Assembly: GCA_030608825.1 (NCBI GenBank)
Contig: JAUWDL010000025.1
Span: 1-9,739, forward strand
Direction: 5' to 3'
Source: Gemmatimonadales bacterium
GTDB taxonomy: Bacteria > Gemmatimonadota > Gemmatimonadetes > Palauibacterales > Palauibacteraceae
Length of the DNA: 9,739 bases
This document shows, piece by piece, positions 1-9,384 of this stretch (within the stretch, counting starts at the first letter, position 1; the number at the start of each line of letters is the position of its first letter). The translations under genes and the position numbers were made by a program. The notes beneath the pieces are model-generated. The model worked only from the letters and a program-made list of their open reading frames with translations. It ran no database searches and was not told the DNA's origin.

Positions 1-1
1 G

Positions 2-373
2 CCGATCACCGTGTACGGTGACGGCGGTCAGACGCGGAGCTTCTGCTACGTGGAGGACGAGGTGGAGGGCATCTTCCGCCTGTTCGCCTCCGATGTGACG
101 GAGCCGGTCAACATCGGCAATCCCGGAGAGTTCACCGTCGCTGAGCTGGCCGAGCTCGTGCTGGAGCTCACCGGGTCCTCCTCCGAGTTACGCTACCTGC
201 CGCTGCCGGAAGACGATCCCAAGACGCGCAAGCCCGACATCACGCGGGCCCGCGAGCTCCTCGGCTGGCAGCCGGAGATCTCCCTCCGGGAGGGCCTGTC
301 ACGCACGATCGAGTACTTCCGTCTCCTCCAGGAGGAAAAGCGGCTCGGTTCTGCGACGATCCTCACCGGATAG
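2..373 (+). CDS. UDP-glucuronate decarboxylase-like NAD-dependent epimerase/dehydratase, 3' part only
   Basis: This is the C-terminal portion of an extended short-chain dehydrogenase; the reading frame is open from base 2 and the start lies off the left edge. The visible 123 residues begin [19 protein letters not shown], followed by [32 protein letters not shown] and LLGWQP, then an [10 protein letters not shown] helix. This is the characteristic end of UDP-glucuronate decarboxylases (UXS), which convert UDP-glucuronate to UDP-xylose using a bound NAD in the cytoplasm. The Rossmann NAD site (GxxGxxG) and the YxxxK catalytic pair would lie upstream and cannot be checked. A family 2 glycosyltransferase starts 16 bases downstream, which fits a polysaccharide or glycoconjugate operon. 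A dTDP-glucose dehydratase-type relative is possible, but the GNPGEFT and LPxDDPKxRxPDI signatures favour UXS. Confidence 0.85.
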   Translation, partial: PITVYGDGGQTRSFCYVEDEVEGIFRLFASDVTEPVNIGNPGEFTVAELAELVLELTGSSSELRYLPLPEDDPKTRKPDITRARELLGWQPEISLREGLSRTIEYFRLLQEEKRLGSATILTG

Positions 374-389
374 CGCGGCGAGCATCCTC

Positions 390-1142
390 GTGAACGCGCA
401 CCGGAGAGTCTCCGTCGTCATGCCCGTGTACAACGAGCGAGCGACGGTGGAGGAGATCGTCCGGAGAGTTCGGGCCGTGCCCCTGGAGATCGAGTTGGTC
501 GTCGTCGACGACGGCTCGACGGATGGTTCCCGGGAGGTTCTCGAGAACCTGGCGGAGGCCGGGTCCATCGACCGTCTGATTCTCCACGACGTCAACCGCG
601 GGAAAGGCGCGGCTCTCTCCACGGGCTTCGGAGCGGCAAGCGGCGACGCGGTTCTCGTTCAGGACGCAGACCTGGAGTACGATCCGCAGGAGTACCCGTT
701 GCTGCTGTCGCCGATCTGGGAGAACAAGGCCGACGTCGTCTACGGCTCCAGGTTCACCAGCGGGCGTCCGCATCGCGTGCTCTACTTCTGGCACTACGTC
801 GGCAATCGGCTCCTCACCCTGGTCTCGAACATGGTGACGAACCTCAACCTCAGCGACATGGAGACCTGCTACAAGTGCTTTCGCCGCGAAGTCCTCCAGG
901 GCCTCGAGATCGAAGAGAAGGCATTCGGCGTCGAGCCTGAGATCACGGCGAAGGTGGCCCTCCAGAACTGGCGTGTGTACGAGGTGGGGATCTCTTACAG
1001 CGGACGTACGTACGCCGAGGGGAAGAAGATCGGGTGGCGGGACGGAATGAGGGCGATCTATTGCATTTGGCGGTATGGTCTTTGGAGAAGGATCACCGGG
1101 AGGGCGAAGCGTCGGAGCGGACCGCACGAGAGCGGCGCGTGA
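390..1142 (+). CDS. Family 2 glycosyltransferase (polyprenyl/dolichyl-phosphate sugar synthase-like)
   Basis: This is a GT-A fold glycosyltransferase of 250 aa starting at GTG. It opens with VSVVMPVYNE, the usual first beta strand. It then shows VVVDDGSTDGS (nucleotide-binding DD at residues 40-41), NRGKGAAL (69-76), the metal-binding DAD at 92-94 within VQDADLEYDP, and YGSRF at 118-122. The SDMETCYK segment (155-162) is typical of the DPM1-like branch of GT2. Such enzymes move a sugar from a nucleotide donor to a lipid phosphate or glycan at the cytoplasmic membrane face. There is no clear C-terminal transmembrane segment, so the protein is probably soluble or peripheral. The start has only a weak purine stretch upstream. 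An internal ATG at base 420 would remove part of the first strand and is unlikely. Its stop overlaps the next gene's GTG, suggesting translational coupling. Acceptor and donor cannot be told from sequence. Confidence 0.88.
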   Translation: MNAHRRVSVVMPVYNERATVEEIVRRVRAVPLEIELVVVDDGSTDGSREVLENLAEAGSIDRLILHDVNRGKGAALSTGFGAASGDAVLVQDADLEYDPQEYPLLLSPIWENKADVVYGSRFTSGRPHRVLYFWHYVGNRLLTLVSNMVTNLNLSDMETCYKCFRREVLQGLEIEEKAFGVEPEITAKVALQNWRVYEVGISYSGRTYAEGKKIGWRDGMRAIYCIWRYGLWRRITGRAKRRSGPHESGA

Positions 1143-2032
1143 GATGGCTTCGGAGCCTTCTGGTGCTCGCCTCTCTGATTGGTTGCGCCGATGAGGCGGG
1201 GGATGCGATTTACCGAGGCGACCGATTGTTCGGCGAGGGCCGGCTGGATGCGGCCATCGCCGAATACAAGTTCGCGCTTCGCCAGGATGACGACGAGCGC
1301 GCCCTGCTGCGGCTCGGGGCGGCGTACGGGCTGCGAGGTGACATCGAGACGAGTCGGCGGTACTACGCTGAGCTCATCGCGAGGGACTCCTCGTATCGCT
1401 TCCAGGCCGCTGCCGGGCTGACCTCATCAGCCAGGATGGCCTTCGAGAGGGGTAGTCGCGAGAGCGCAGCACGCGCTCTGCAGCCCCTTGTCGAGCTCGG
1501 CACGGGGTTGATTCCACGCGACCTGACCCTGCCGCTCGCCCGACACTACTGGGCGGACAACGAGTTCGAGGAAGCCCTTCCGCTCTACCTGAAAGTGCTG
1601 GCGGATTCCGCCGAAGCGGAGCCCGAGGTGTATTACGAGACGGCGCGGGCTTTCCAGGAGCTGGGCGCGTGTCGCGAGGCCATCTCGTTCTACGAGCGCT
1701 ACCTGACGCGAGCCGCTCGCAGGGCAGCGCAACGCGCCGAGGCCGAGTGGAGCCTCGGCAACTGCCTCTATGAGGCGGCCGAAGAAGACTGGCAGAACGG
1801 CCGCCCGGCGAGCGCACAGGAGCGTGTGGCCCGACTGATTCGGCTCGGGGTTCCGCGCACCGTGCAGGACCGCGCGCAGTTCCTGTACGGCGAGCTGTCG
1901 CTGGCTCTCGGGGAGCGCGACGAGGCACTGCGAGCTTTCGAGGAGGTCCTTCGGCTGAACCCGTCACGCACCGGTCCGCTGGTAGAGCGAGCGGAGGCGA
2001 GAATTCGAGAGATTCGGTTCGGCTTCGAGTGA
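1139..2032 (+). CDS. TPR-repeat lipoprotein, periplasmic
   Basis: This predicted lipoprotein has 297 aa. I chose GTG 1139 because it overlaps the upstream stop in the four bases GTGA and gives a short, ideal lipoprotein signal. That signal is a basic MRWLR, a hydrophobic core SLLVLAS and the lipobox LIGC, with the lipidated cysteine at residue 16. An in-frame ATG at 1034 would add 35 charged residues ahead of the signal and bury it. The mature part is helical with several TPR-like units, for example AIYRGDRLFGEGRLDAAIAE, EFEEALPLYLKVL, ACREAISFYERYL and ERDEALRAFEEVLRLNPS. TPR proteins are protein-protein scaffolds. Given the lipid anchor and the bamD gene that follows at once, a role in envelope assembly is plausible but inferred. 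It matches no named protein that I recognise. Its stop overlaps a possible GTG of the next gene. Confidence 0.85.
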   Translation: MRWLRSLLVLASLIGCADEAGDAIYRGDRLFGEGRLDAAIAEYKFALRQDDDERALLRLGAAYGLRGDIETSRRYYAELIARDSSYRFQAAAGLTSSARMAFERGSRESAARALQPLVELGTGLIPRDLTLPLARHYWADNEFEEALPLYLKVLADSAEAEPEVYYETARAFQELGACREAISFYERYLTRAARRAAQRAEAEWSLGNCLYEAAEEDWQNGRPASAQERVARLIRLGVPRTVQDRAQFLYGELSLALGERDEALRAFEEVLRLNPSRTGPLVERAEARIREIRFGFE

Positions 2033-2036
2033 GGAG
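2031..2036 (+). promoter_or_regulatory. Shine-Dalgarno site that sets the bamD start
   Basis: GAGGAG lies four bases before the ATG at 2041, which selects that ATG over the in-frame GTG at 2029. The site overlaps the stop codon (2030-2032) of the preceding TPR lipoprotein gene, so ribosomes ending there are well placed to restart. Confidence 0.6.
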
Positions 2037-2040
2037 CACG

Positions 2041-2793
2041 ATGATCCGTGGTCTCGCTCGAACGCGAGCCGCCTGGTGCGGCCTGGCTGTGCTGATCGGG
2101 GCTCTGCCGTCGTGCTCCACCAAGCTTCCTCCGGACGGAACGCCGCCGCGGGAACGCTTCCAGTGGGCAGCGGACAAGTACGACAACGCGAAGTACGGCG
2201 ATGCGGCGAAGGGTTTTCTGGATTTTGTCGGCCGAGAGCCGTTGAGTCCCCTCGCGGACAGCGCGCTCTTCCTGCTGGCGGACTCGTACCTCAGGGATGG
2301 CGATGCGTTACGGGCGGCGACCGAGTTCACTCGCTTCGCCCAGACGCGCCCCAACAGCCCGCTCGCCGACGACGCACAGCTCGGAGCCTGCACCGCCTAT
2401 TGGGAGCTCTCTCCCTCGCTCCCTCGCGACCAGGAGTACACCATGCAGGCCATCGAGGAGTGCACGCGGATGCTGCAGTTCTTCCCGGACAGTCCGCGGC
2501 GGGCCGAGGCCGTGTCTCTGGTGCAGGAGGCTCAGGCAAAGATGGCGGCCAAGCAGTTCAGGGTGGGGAAGTTCTACTTCGACCAGGGATTCTACGAGTC
2601 GGCCAACATCTACTTCGAATCGGCGGTCGCAGACTATCCGAACGCTCCGGTCATACCCGATATCCTCTACACCCTCTACCAGAGCTACCGGAGGCTCGGC
2701 TTCGACGCCGAAGCCGACGTGACCAGACAGCGGGTGCTGACCGACTACCCGAACACGGAAGCGGCGCAAAAGCTGGAGGATGTAAGCACTTGA
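2041..2793 (+). CDS. bamD: Outer-membrane assembly lipoprotein BamD-like
   Basis: This 250-aa lipoprotein is likely the BamD (YfiO) subunit of the BAM complex, which folds beta-barrel proteins into the outer membrane. The signal peptide has a hydrophobic stretch (CGLAVLIG) and a lipobox ending LPSC, with Cys25 as the lipidation site. The mature protein has BamD-type TPR units: KYDNAKYGDAAKGFLDF, then SPLADSALFLLADSYLRDGD, then a unit with PNSPLADDAQLG. The family-typical segment SLPRDQEYTMQAIEE runs into a stretch ending FFPDS. Two final repeats carry KFYFDQGFYESANIYF and DYPNTEAAQKL. Length is close to the roughly 245 aa of known BamD proteins. ATG 2041 is preferred for its GAGGAG site; GTG 2029 would add only four residues. 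It lies between a second TPR lipoprotein and nadD. Other TPR lipoproteins can look similar, but the PRDQ-type segment makes BamD the best call. Confidence 0.82.
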   Translation: MIRGLARTRAAWCGLAVLIGALPSCSTKLPPDGTPPRERFQWAADKYDNAKYGDAAKGFLDFVGREPLSPLADSALFLLADSYLRDGDALRAATEFTRFAQTRPNSPLADDAQLGACTAYWELSPSLPRDQEYTMQAIEECTRMLQFFPDSPRRAEAVSLVQEAQAKMAAKQFRVGKFYFDQGFYESANIYFESAVADYPNAPVIPDILYTLYQSYRRLGFDAEADVTRQRVLTDYPNTEAAQKLEDVST

Positions 2794-2818
2794 AGCTCAG
2801 CGCTCGCCGGGTGGGTTG

Positions 2819-3421
2819 GTGGGCGTACGGCTAGGGATGCTGGGCGGCACGTACGATCCGCCTCACGTCGGCCACCTCATCGTCGCCCAGGACATCCTCG
2901 AAGGACTCGGGCTGGACCGGTTGCTGATCGTCCCGGCGGGTGACCCGCCGCACCGCGCGGCGGTACTTCCTGCCGAGGTGCGGCTCGAGCTCGTCTCGCA
3001 GGCGTTCGGCGGGAATCCCTGCTTCGAGGTGTGCCGCATCGAGTTGGACCGAACCGGACCCTCGTTCACCGTCGATACCCTGCGCTGGATCCGCCTGACC
3101 ATGGCGCCCGAGGAGCTGTACTGCGTGATCGGCGTGGATCAGCTTCGGGTCATCGACACCTGGAGCCGTTACGAGGAGATCCCCGAGATCGCTCGCCTGG
3201 CCGTCATGGCGCGGGATGGTGAGGCGCCGTCTGCCGACGACATACCCGTTCCGTTCGAGAACGTGGCCGTGACCCGCGTCGACGTCTCCGGATCAGAGAT
3301 TCGCGACCGACTTCGGGAGGGACGTTCGATTCGGTACCTGGTGCCCGAGCGCATCAGGGAACGAGTGGAAGTCGAGTGGGCACGCCTCGGCAGCGCCGCA
3401 CGAAAGTCGGAAGACGCCTGA
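2819..3421 (+). CDS. nadD: Nicotinate-nucleotide adenylyltransferase
   Basis: NadD joins ATP and nicotinate mononucleotide to give deamido-NAD in the cytoplasm, the penultimate step of NAD synthesis. The nucleotidyltransferase signature is GGTYDPPHVGH (residues 9-19), a variant of the usual GGTFDPxHxGH. It is followed by VPAGDPPHR (38-46), GPSFTVDTL (80-88), IGVDQL (104-109) with a W-R-EEI stretch, and VSGSEIRDRL near the C terminus in place of the common SSTxIR. Length (200 aa) is normal for the family. GTG 2819 puts the first beta strand right at the N terminus. TTG 2816 is an alternative one codon earlier, and no strong ribosome site separates them. The gene follows bamD by 25 bases. The frequent downstream partner rsfS is absent; secA follows instead after a gap. 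Confidence 0.93.
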   Translation: MGVRLGMLGGTYDPPHVGHLIVAQDILEGLGLDRLLIVPAGDPPHRAAVLPAEVRLELVSQAFGGNPCFEVCRIELDRTGPSFTVDTLRWIRLTMAPEELYCVIGVDQLRVIDTWSRYEEIPEIARLAVMARDGEAPSADDIPVPFENVAVTRVDVSGSEIRDRLREGRSIRYLVPERIRERVEVEWARLGSAARKSEDA

Positions 3422-3532
3422 GAATCGGAACGAAACGCCAAGTCGCGGCTATTAGCCGACGCCGGGCAAGTTGTCAGGAACGCTGCGGCCGCTCGGCCGT
3501 CGGCGCCGCCACACCCTTCAAGATATAGCTGC
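3422..3532 (+). promoter_or_regulatory. nadD-secA intergenic region with small hairpins and a possible -10 element
   Basis: This 111-base gap probably holds the secA promoter. A short inverted repeat CGGCT-ATT-AGCCG lies at 3446-3458, and a second, CGGCCG-CT-CGGCCG, at 3486-3499. Neither has a T-run, so they are weak terminator candidates for nadD. The AT-rich patch at 3521-3530 (AGATATAGCT) resembles a -10 box but ends only two bases before the annotated secA ATG, and no convincing -35 lies about 17 bases upstream. No Shine-Dalgarno is visible before the ATG. Confidence 0.3.
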
Positions 3533-6824
<3,292 letters not shown>

Positions 6825-6829
<5 letters not shown>

Positions 6830-6838
6830 GCCCTTACG
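6825..6838 (+). repeat. Perfect short palindrome across the secA stop and left repeat boundary
   Basis: CGTAAG-CC-CTTACG is a 6-base inverted repeat with a 2-base spacer. It covers the secA stop codon and extends 10 bases past the end of the 30-base repeat. It has no T-run, so it is not a classical terminator. It could be a recombinase half-site pair or chance. Confidence 0.4.
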
Positions 6839-6869
6839 TCGTCAGACATTCGCTTTCCTCACCTGCCCC

Positions 6870-6891
6870 GATTGTGCCGTGATTGTGCCGT
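6870..6891 (+). repeat. Left tandem pair of 11-base repeats, candidate integrase arm sites
   Basis: GATTGTGCCGT occurs twice back to back, a period close to one helical turn. The pair starts 41 bases inside the left 30-base repeat. A closely related tandem pair in the same orientation lies at 9216-9237 and an inverted copy at 8186-8202. Short tandem direct repeats near an attachment core are typical of tyrosine-integrase arm-binding sites. Confidence 0.55.
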
Positions 6892-7299
6892 TGACGAGTC
6901 ACGTCACGAGCACTGCCTATCCGCTCCCTCCAACGAACTTCGTAGTCTCGCGCGACGTGGATACCCTATGGCGTCGTTATGAGGGATGCTTGGACGGGCG
7001 GGAGCCGGTGGCGTCGATGGCCTACTTCTGCTTTACCGTCGTGACGGACGTTCCTGGCGGCCGAAGGGCGGCCCTCAAGGACGCTGGGGATCAGTGACAA
7101 CCTCCTCAGCAAGATCAGCCAGCTTACGGTCCCGGGGCGGAAGCGCAGCCCCGACAAAGAGTCCCTCAGCCCCGCCGAGGAGGCGTGGCTTGACGGCGCG
7201 GTGAAACTGCTGATCCGCAGGGTTGGAGAGGTTGCGGCAGACCCGTCCGCTGCTGCCAGCAAGATCACGCTGAAAGATCATCCACTCCCATGCTCCTGA
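6879..7299 (+). pseudogene. Frameshifted hypothetical gene (about 139 aa if repaired)
   Basis: Two adjoining reading frames make one protein-like sequence. The first (6879-7097) contains LWRRYEGCLDGREPVASMAY and GGRRAALKDAG, then meets TGA at 7095. Dropping one G from the GGGG run at 7086-7089 moves into a frame reading ISDNLLSKISQLT, LSPAEEAWLDGAVKLLIRRV and SKITLKDHPL, with its stop at 7297-7299. The joined product resembles, from memory, an unnamed family of small soluble hypothetical proteins with a LWxRYE...MAYFC...LIRRxGE...IT pattern; I know no function for it. The N terminus is uncertain: GTG 6879 lies inside the 11-base repeats, and GTG 6957 is an alternative. The segment at about residues 80-90 (VPGRKRSPD) may hide another indel. 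The frameshift could be true decay or a sequencing error. Confidence 0.5.
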
Positions 7300-7430
7300 T
7301 CTCGTCCTCGTGGAGCCGCCAGATCGGACCGGAAGACCCATGCGTGGGCGAACTGTAGACACCGTCTGCGGCCTTGCGTACGCTGGAAACGACAAAGTAG
7401 CAGCGTTCTCCCCGTGCTCGGAGGTGTCCG

Positions 7431-7967
7431 ATGAAGGTGCCCGCCGCCGCTCTCTCTATCTGCGGCTTACTTATCGCGGCTACCGCTTGCGCCCCGACTG
7501 CGGATCAACGGCCTGCCGCTGACGAGGCCGCCGCAACAGAAGCCGATGTGGGGGCGCTCAAGGCTTTGGAGGAAACGGTTGTCGCCGCTTTCAAGGCCGG
7601 TGAGATCGACCCCATGGCCGCCCTCTACCCAGAGGACGTGGTTGTGCTCGCGCCGAACCAGCCCGCACTCGTAGGCAAGGACGCAGTTCTAGTGTGGCTG
7701 CAAGGACTTTACGATCAGTTCACGGTGGACGAGTTCACGTCTCCCGTTGAGGAAGTCGTGGTGGCCGATGGCTGGGCGTTTTCCCGAGGCGTGTTTGCCT
7801 GGACGCTGAGCCCGAAAGCCGGTGGCGAGCCGGTGGCGGACAGCGGCAACTTCATTGTGATCTGGCGACGTGCGCACGACGGCTGGAAGCGCGCCAGGGT
7901 CATCTGGAACAGCGACATGCGCTCTCTCCGCGGCAACGACCAGGACACCAACCAGCGTTACGAGTAG
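7431..7967 (+). CDS. DUF4440/SnoaL-like (NTF2-fold) lipoprotein
   Basis: This predicted exported lipoprotein has 178 aa. The signal peptide is MKVPAAALSICGLLIAATAC with a lipobox-like ATAC and Cys20 as the likely lipidation site, followed by a short Ala/Glu-rich linker. The rest fits the NTF2-like fold of the DUF4440/SnoaL group. It starts with a helix (ALEETVVAAFKAGEIDPMAA), then LYPEDVVVLAPNQPALVGKD, and ends with strands carrying GNFIVIWRRAHDGWKRARV and WNSD, a typical DUF4440 ending. This superfamily includes ketosteroid isomerases, cyclases and many proteins of unknown role; no catalytic activity can be assigned here. ATG 7431 is supported by GGAGG at 7420-7424, six bases upstream. It is the best-preserved gene in the left half of the putative island and stands alone between non-coding stretches. 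Confidence 0.8.
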   Translation: MKVPAAALSICGLLIAATACAPTADQRPAADEAAATEADVGALKALEETVVAAFKAGEIDPMAALYPEDVVVLAPNQPALVGKDAVLVWLQGLYDQFTVDEFTSPVEEVVVADGWAFSRGVFAWTLSPKAGGEPVADSGNFIVIWRRAHDGWKRARVIWNSDMRSLRGNDQDTNQRYE

Positions 7968-8185
7968 GGCCATAGCATTCCTTCAGATCCCGCAGACTTG
8001 ATTCCATGGATCTACGCCTGCAAACAGGGTATGCCGTCATCGTCGCCCACGAAGGACGAAGGAGAGCTACACGCACTCCCACCCGCGCTCGTTCCGTTGC
8101 AGCGGGTGGCGCTCATACGCTCACCACGCTCCGCCGCGCTCGTTCGTGTGCCGGGGCGCTGGCAGGGCTGGAGACCGTCCACGAG

Positions 8186-8202
8186 CGGCACAATCACGGC
8201 AC
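8186..8202 (-). repeat. Inverted copy of the 11-base repeat motif in mid-island
   Basis: Read on the minus strand this is GTGCCGTGATTGTGCCG, identical over 17 bases to plus-strand 6874-6890, where it spans most of the tandem pair. It is the only other match I found by eye and is in opposite orientation to both end pairs. Confidence 0.6.
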
Positions 8203-8374
8203 GCCGGGAGAGCAAGTCGTTGTGTGACAGTATGTTGCAGGTGCACGTGGGATATGTAATGCCATGCGCCTGGTCCGTTGGGTCCCCGCGTGGACTCACG
8301 TCAGAGCACCTCACACGGGGTAGGGAAGACCCGGACACCGGCGGCCTGAGCAGCGCGAGCTCAAGCGCGCCTTC

Positions 8375-8392
8375 CCCAGCTTGCTTGCTGGG
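8375..8392 (+). other. Hairpin upstream of the LiaF-like gene
   Basis: CCCAGC and GCTGGG form a perfect 6-base stem around a TTGCTT loop, ending 26 bases before the ATG at 8419. There is no T-run, so a leader-RNA structure is as likely as a terminator. Confidence 0.25.
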
Positions 8393-8418
8393 TCCCTCAC
8401 ACCGAGAATCAACGCACG

Positions 8419-9084
8419 ATGACAGACCTTCCGACCGGCCCCATATCGCCCGAGGCGAGACAAGGCACAGTCGACCGCCTCTGTGCCCACTTCGCGGCCG
8501 ATCACCTCAAGACGGCGGAGTTCGAGCGTCGTCTGGATCTCGCGTACGCGGCGCAGACCGGTGCCGAGCTCGTGGCGCTCGAGCAGGATCTTCCCGAGCT
8601 CCGGCCCGTCCCCGCGTCGCTCCCGGCTGCGAGGGTCGACACGACGCGCCCCACGCGGGATTGGGGCTTCATGCTCTCGATCCTGGGAGGTGCGAAGCGG
8701 AAGGGGAACTGGACGCCGCCCCGTCGCCTCCCCGTCCTCACGATCCTGGGCGGAGCGCAGCTCGATTTCCGAGATGCCACCTTCGCGACCCCCGAGATCA
8801 ACGTGATGCTGTGCTCGATCTTGGGCGGGGCGGACATCATCGTTCCGCCCGGCGTCCGCGTCGAGTCGAACGGGATCGCGATCCTGGGCGGATTTGGGAA
8901 GGGGCCTGGCCGCCCGCCCGATCCCGACGCCCCGACCATCCGAATCAACGGCCTCGTGATACTGGGTGCGGTCGCGATTAAGGAGCGCCTTCCGGGCGAA
9001 AGCAAAAGGGAATCCCGCAGGCGGTTGAAGGCGGAACGCAAGGCAAAGCGGCTCGGCGGAGTGTCCCCCGGTATCGAGGACTGA
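8419..9084 (+). CDS. DUF1707 (SHOCT-like) and LiaF-type C-terminal domain protein
   Basis: This protein has 221 aa and two recognisable parts. Residues about 8-62 fit DUF1707: SPEARQGTVDRLCAHFAADH, TAEFERRLDLAYAAQT, then ELVALEQDLPEL. Residues about 82-185 carry five spaced strand-turn units: SILGGAK, TILGGAQ, SILGGAD, AILGGFG and VILGAV. They are accompanied by GNWTPP, LDFRDATF and IIVPPGVRVESNGI. This is the repeating pattern of the LiaF C-terminal (cell-wall-active antibiotic response) domain. In Firmicutes, LiaF is a membrane regulator of the LiaRS envelope-stress system. Here there is no transmembrane segment and no kinase or regulator beside it, so a cytoplasmic role is likely and its function is unknown. 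The C terminus is strongly basic (ESKRESRRRLKAERKAKR), which could bind membrane or nucleic acid. No clear ribosome site precedes ATG 8419. Confidence 0.82.
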   Translation: MTDLPTGPISPEARQGTVDRLCAHFAADHLKTAEFERRLDLAYAAQTGAELVALEQDLPELRPVPASLPAARVDTTRPTRDWGFMLSILGGAKRKGNWTPPRRLPVLTILGGAQLDFRDATFATPEINVMLCSILGGADIIVPPGVRVESNGIAILGGFGKGPGRPPDPDAPTIRINGLVILGAVAIKERLPGESKRESRRRLKAERKAKRLGGVSPGIED

Positions 9085-9215
9085 TTCCACGGCCTGAACG
9101 GACGGGGGGTCGGCAAGAACGAAACGGCCGGAGCGGCGGCCTTGATGTCGAAGCGCCAGCGCATCACCCGGTGCCAGCCCCTGCGTTCCGGGACAGCCAG
9201 TCACGTCGAACGTAC

Positions 9216-9237
9216 GACTGTGCCGCGATTGTGCCGT
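9216..9237 (+). repeat. Right tandem pair of 11-base repeats, candidate integrase arm sites
   Basis: GACTGTGCCGC is followed directly by GATTGTGCCGT, the same motif, period and orientation as at 6870-6891, with two substitutions in the first unit. The pair ends 117 bases before the right 30-base repeat. Otherwise the stretch 9085-9354 has no gene that I can support. Confidence 0.55.
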
Positions 9238-9251
9238 AACCCCGACACACT

Positions 9252-9331
9252 GAGCGGTACTGAGGGGGAAACGCTGTTCTGTGAACTCACCCGGAAATGC
9301 CCGACTGGTGCGGGTTGGTACCGCTCGGTAC
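9252..9331. repeat. Inverted repeat GAGCGGTAC / GTACCGCTC with a nested GTACC-GGTAC pair
   Basis: GAGCGGTAC at 9252-9260 is matched by its exact complement GTACCGCTC at 9318-9326, 57 bases apart. GTACC (9318-9322) also pairs with GGTAC (9327-9331) across GCTC. A one-base-shorter version, GAGCGTAC, sits at 9351-9358, running into the right 30-base repeat. These may be protein-binding sites near the recombination core. Confidence 0.4.
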
Positions 9332-9354
9332 GTTCTCGCGGTGGGCAGGGGAGC

Positions 9355-9384
9355 GTACAAGAAGTGCCACGGAAGGGTGGCGTA
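9355..9384 (+). repeat. Right copy of 30-base direct repeat (duplicate of secA 3' end)
   Basis: Identical to 6799-6828. No secA coding sequence precedes it: the bases upstream of 9355 do not match secA beyond the block. It is followed by G, so in the secA frame it would close as GCG TAG. Recombination between the two copies would therefore restore an uninterrupted SecA ending in TAG instead of TAA, with an unchanged protein. Confidence 0.9.

Larger units (their letters stand above)
7968..8418. other. Non-coding stretch between the DUF4440 gene and the LiaF-like gene
   Basis: I see no convincing gene here; the short open frames resemble no known protein and have irregular composition. It holds a 12-base direct repeat CCGCGCTCGTTC at 8083-8094 and 8134-8145, the inverted copy of the 11-base repeat motif at 8186-8202, and a hairpin CCCAGC-TTGCTT-GCTGGG at 8375-8392 shortly before the next gene. 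No T-run follows that hairpin. No clear promoter could be assigned. Confidence 0.5.

Noticed and set aside
1374..2393. 339-residue open frame on the minus strand
   Set aside because: Ser/Arg/Pro-rich shadow of the two TPR lipoprotein genes.
6870..6891. CRISPR or iteron-type array
   Set aside because: Only two adjacent 11-base units with no spacers and no cas or rep gene; arm-type sites fit better.
8006..8227. Short plus-strand open frame in the mid-island gap
   Set aside because: No motif, Arg/Thr/Ala-rich, and it contains the inverted repeat motif; no ribosome site.
8375..8392. Rho-independent terminator
   Set aside because: The 6-base stem is perfect but there is no T-run on either strand, so I list it only as a hairpin.
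8311..9360. 349-residue open frame on the minus strand
   Set aside because: Most of it mirrors the DUF1707-LiaF gene and the rest crosses the repeat region; it has no recognisable motif.
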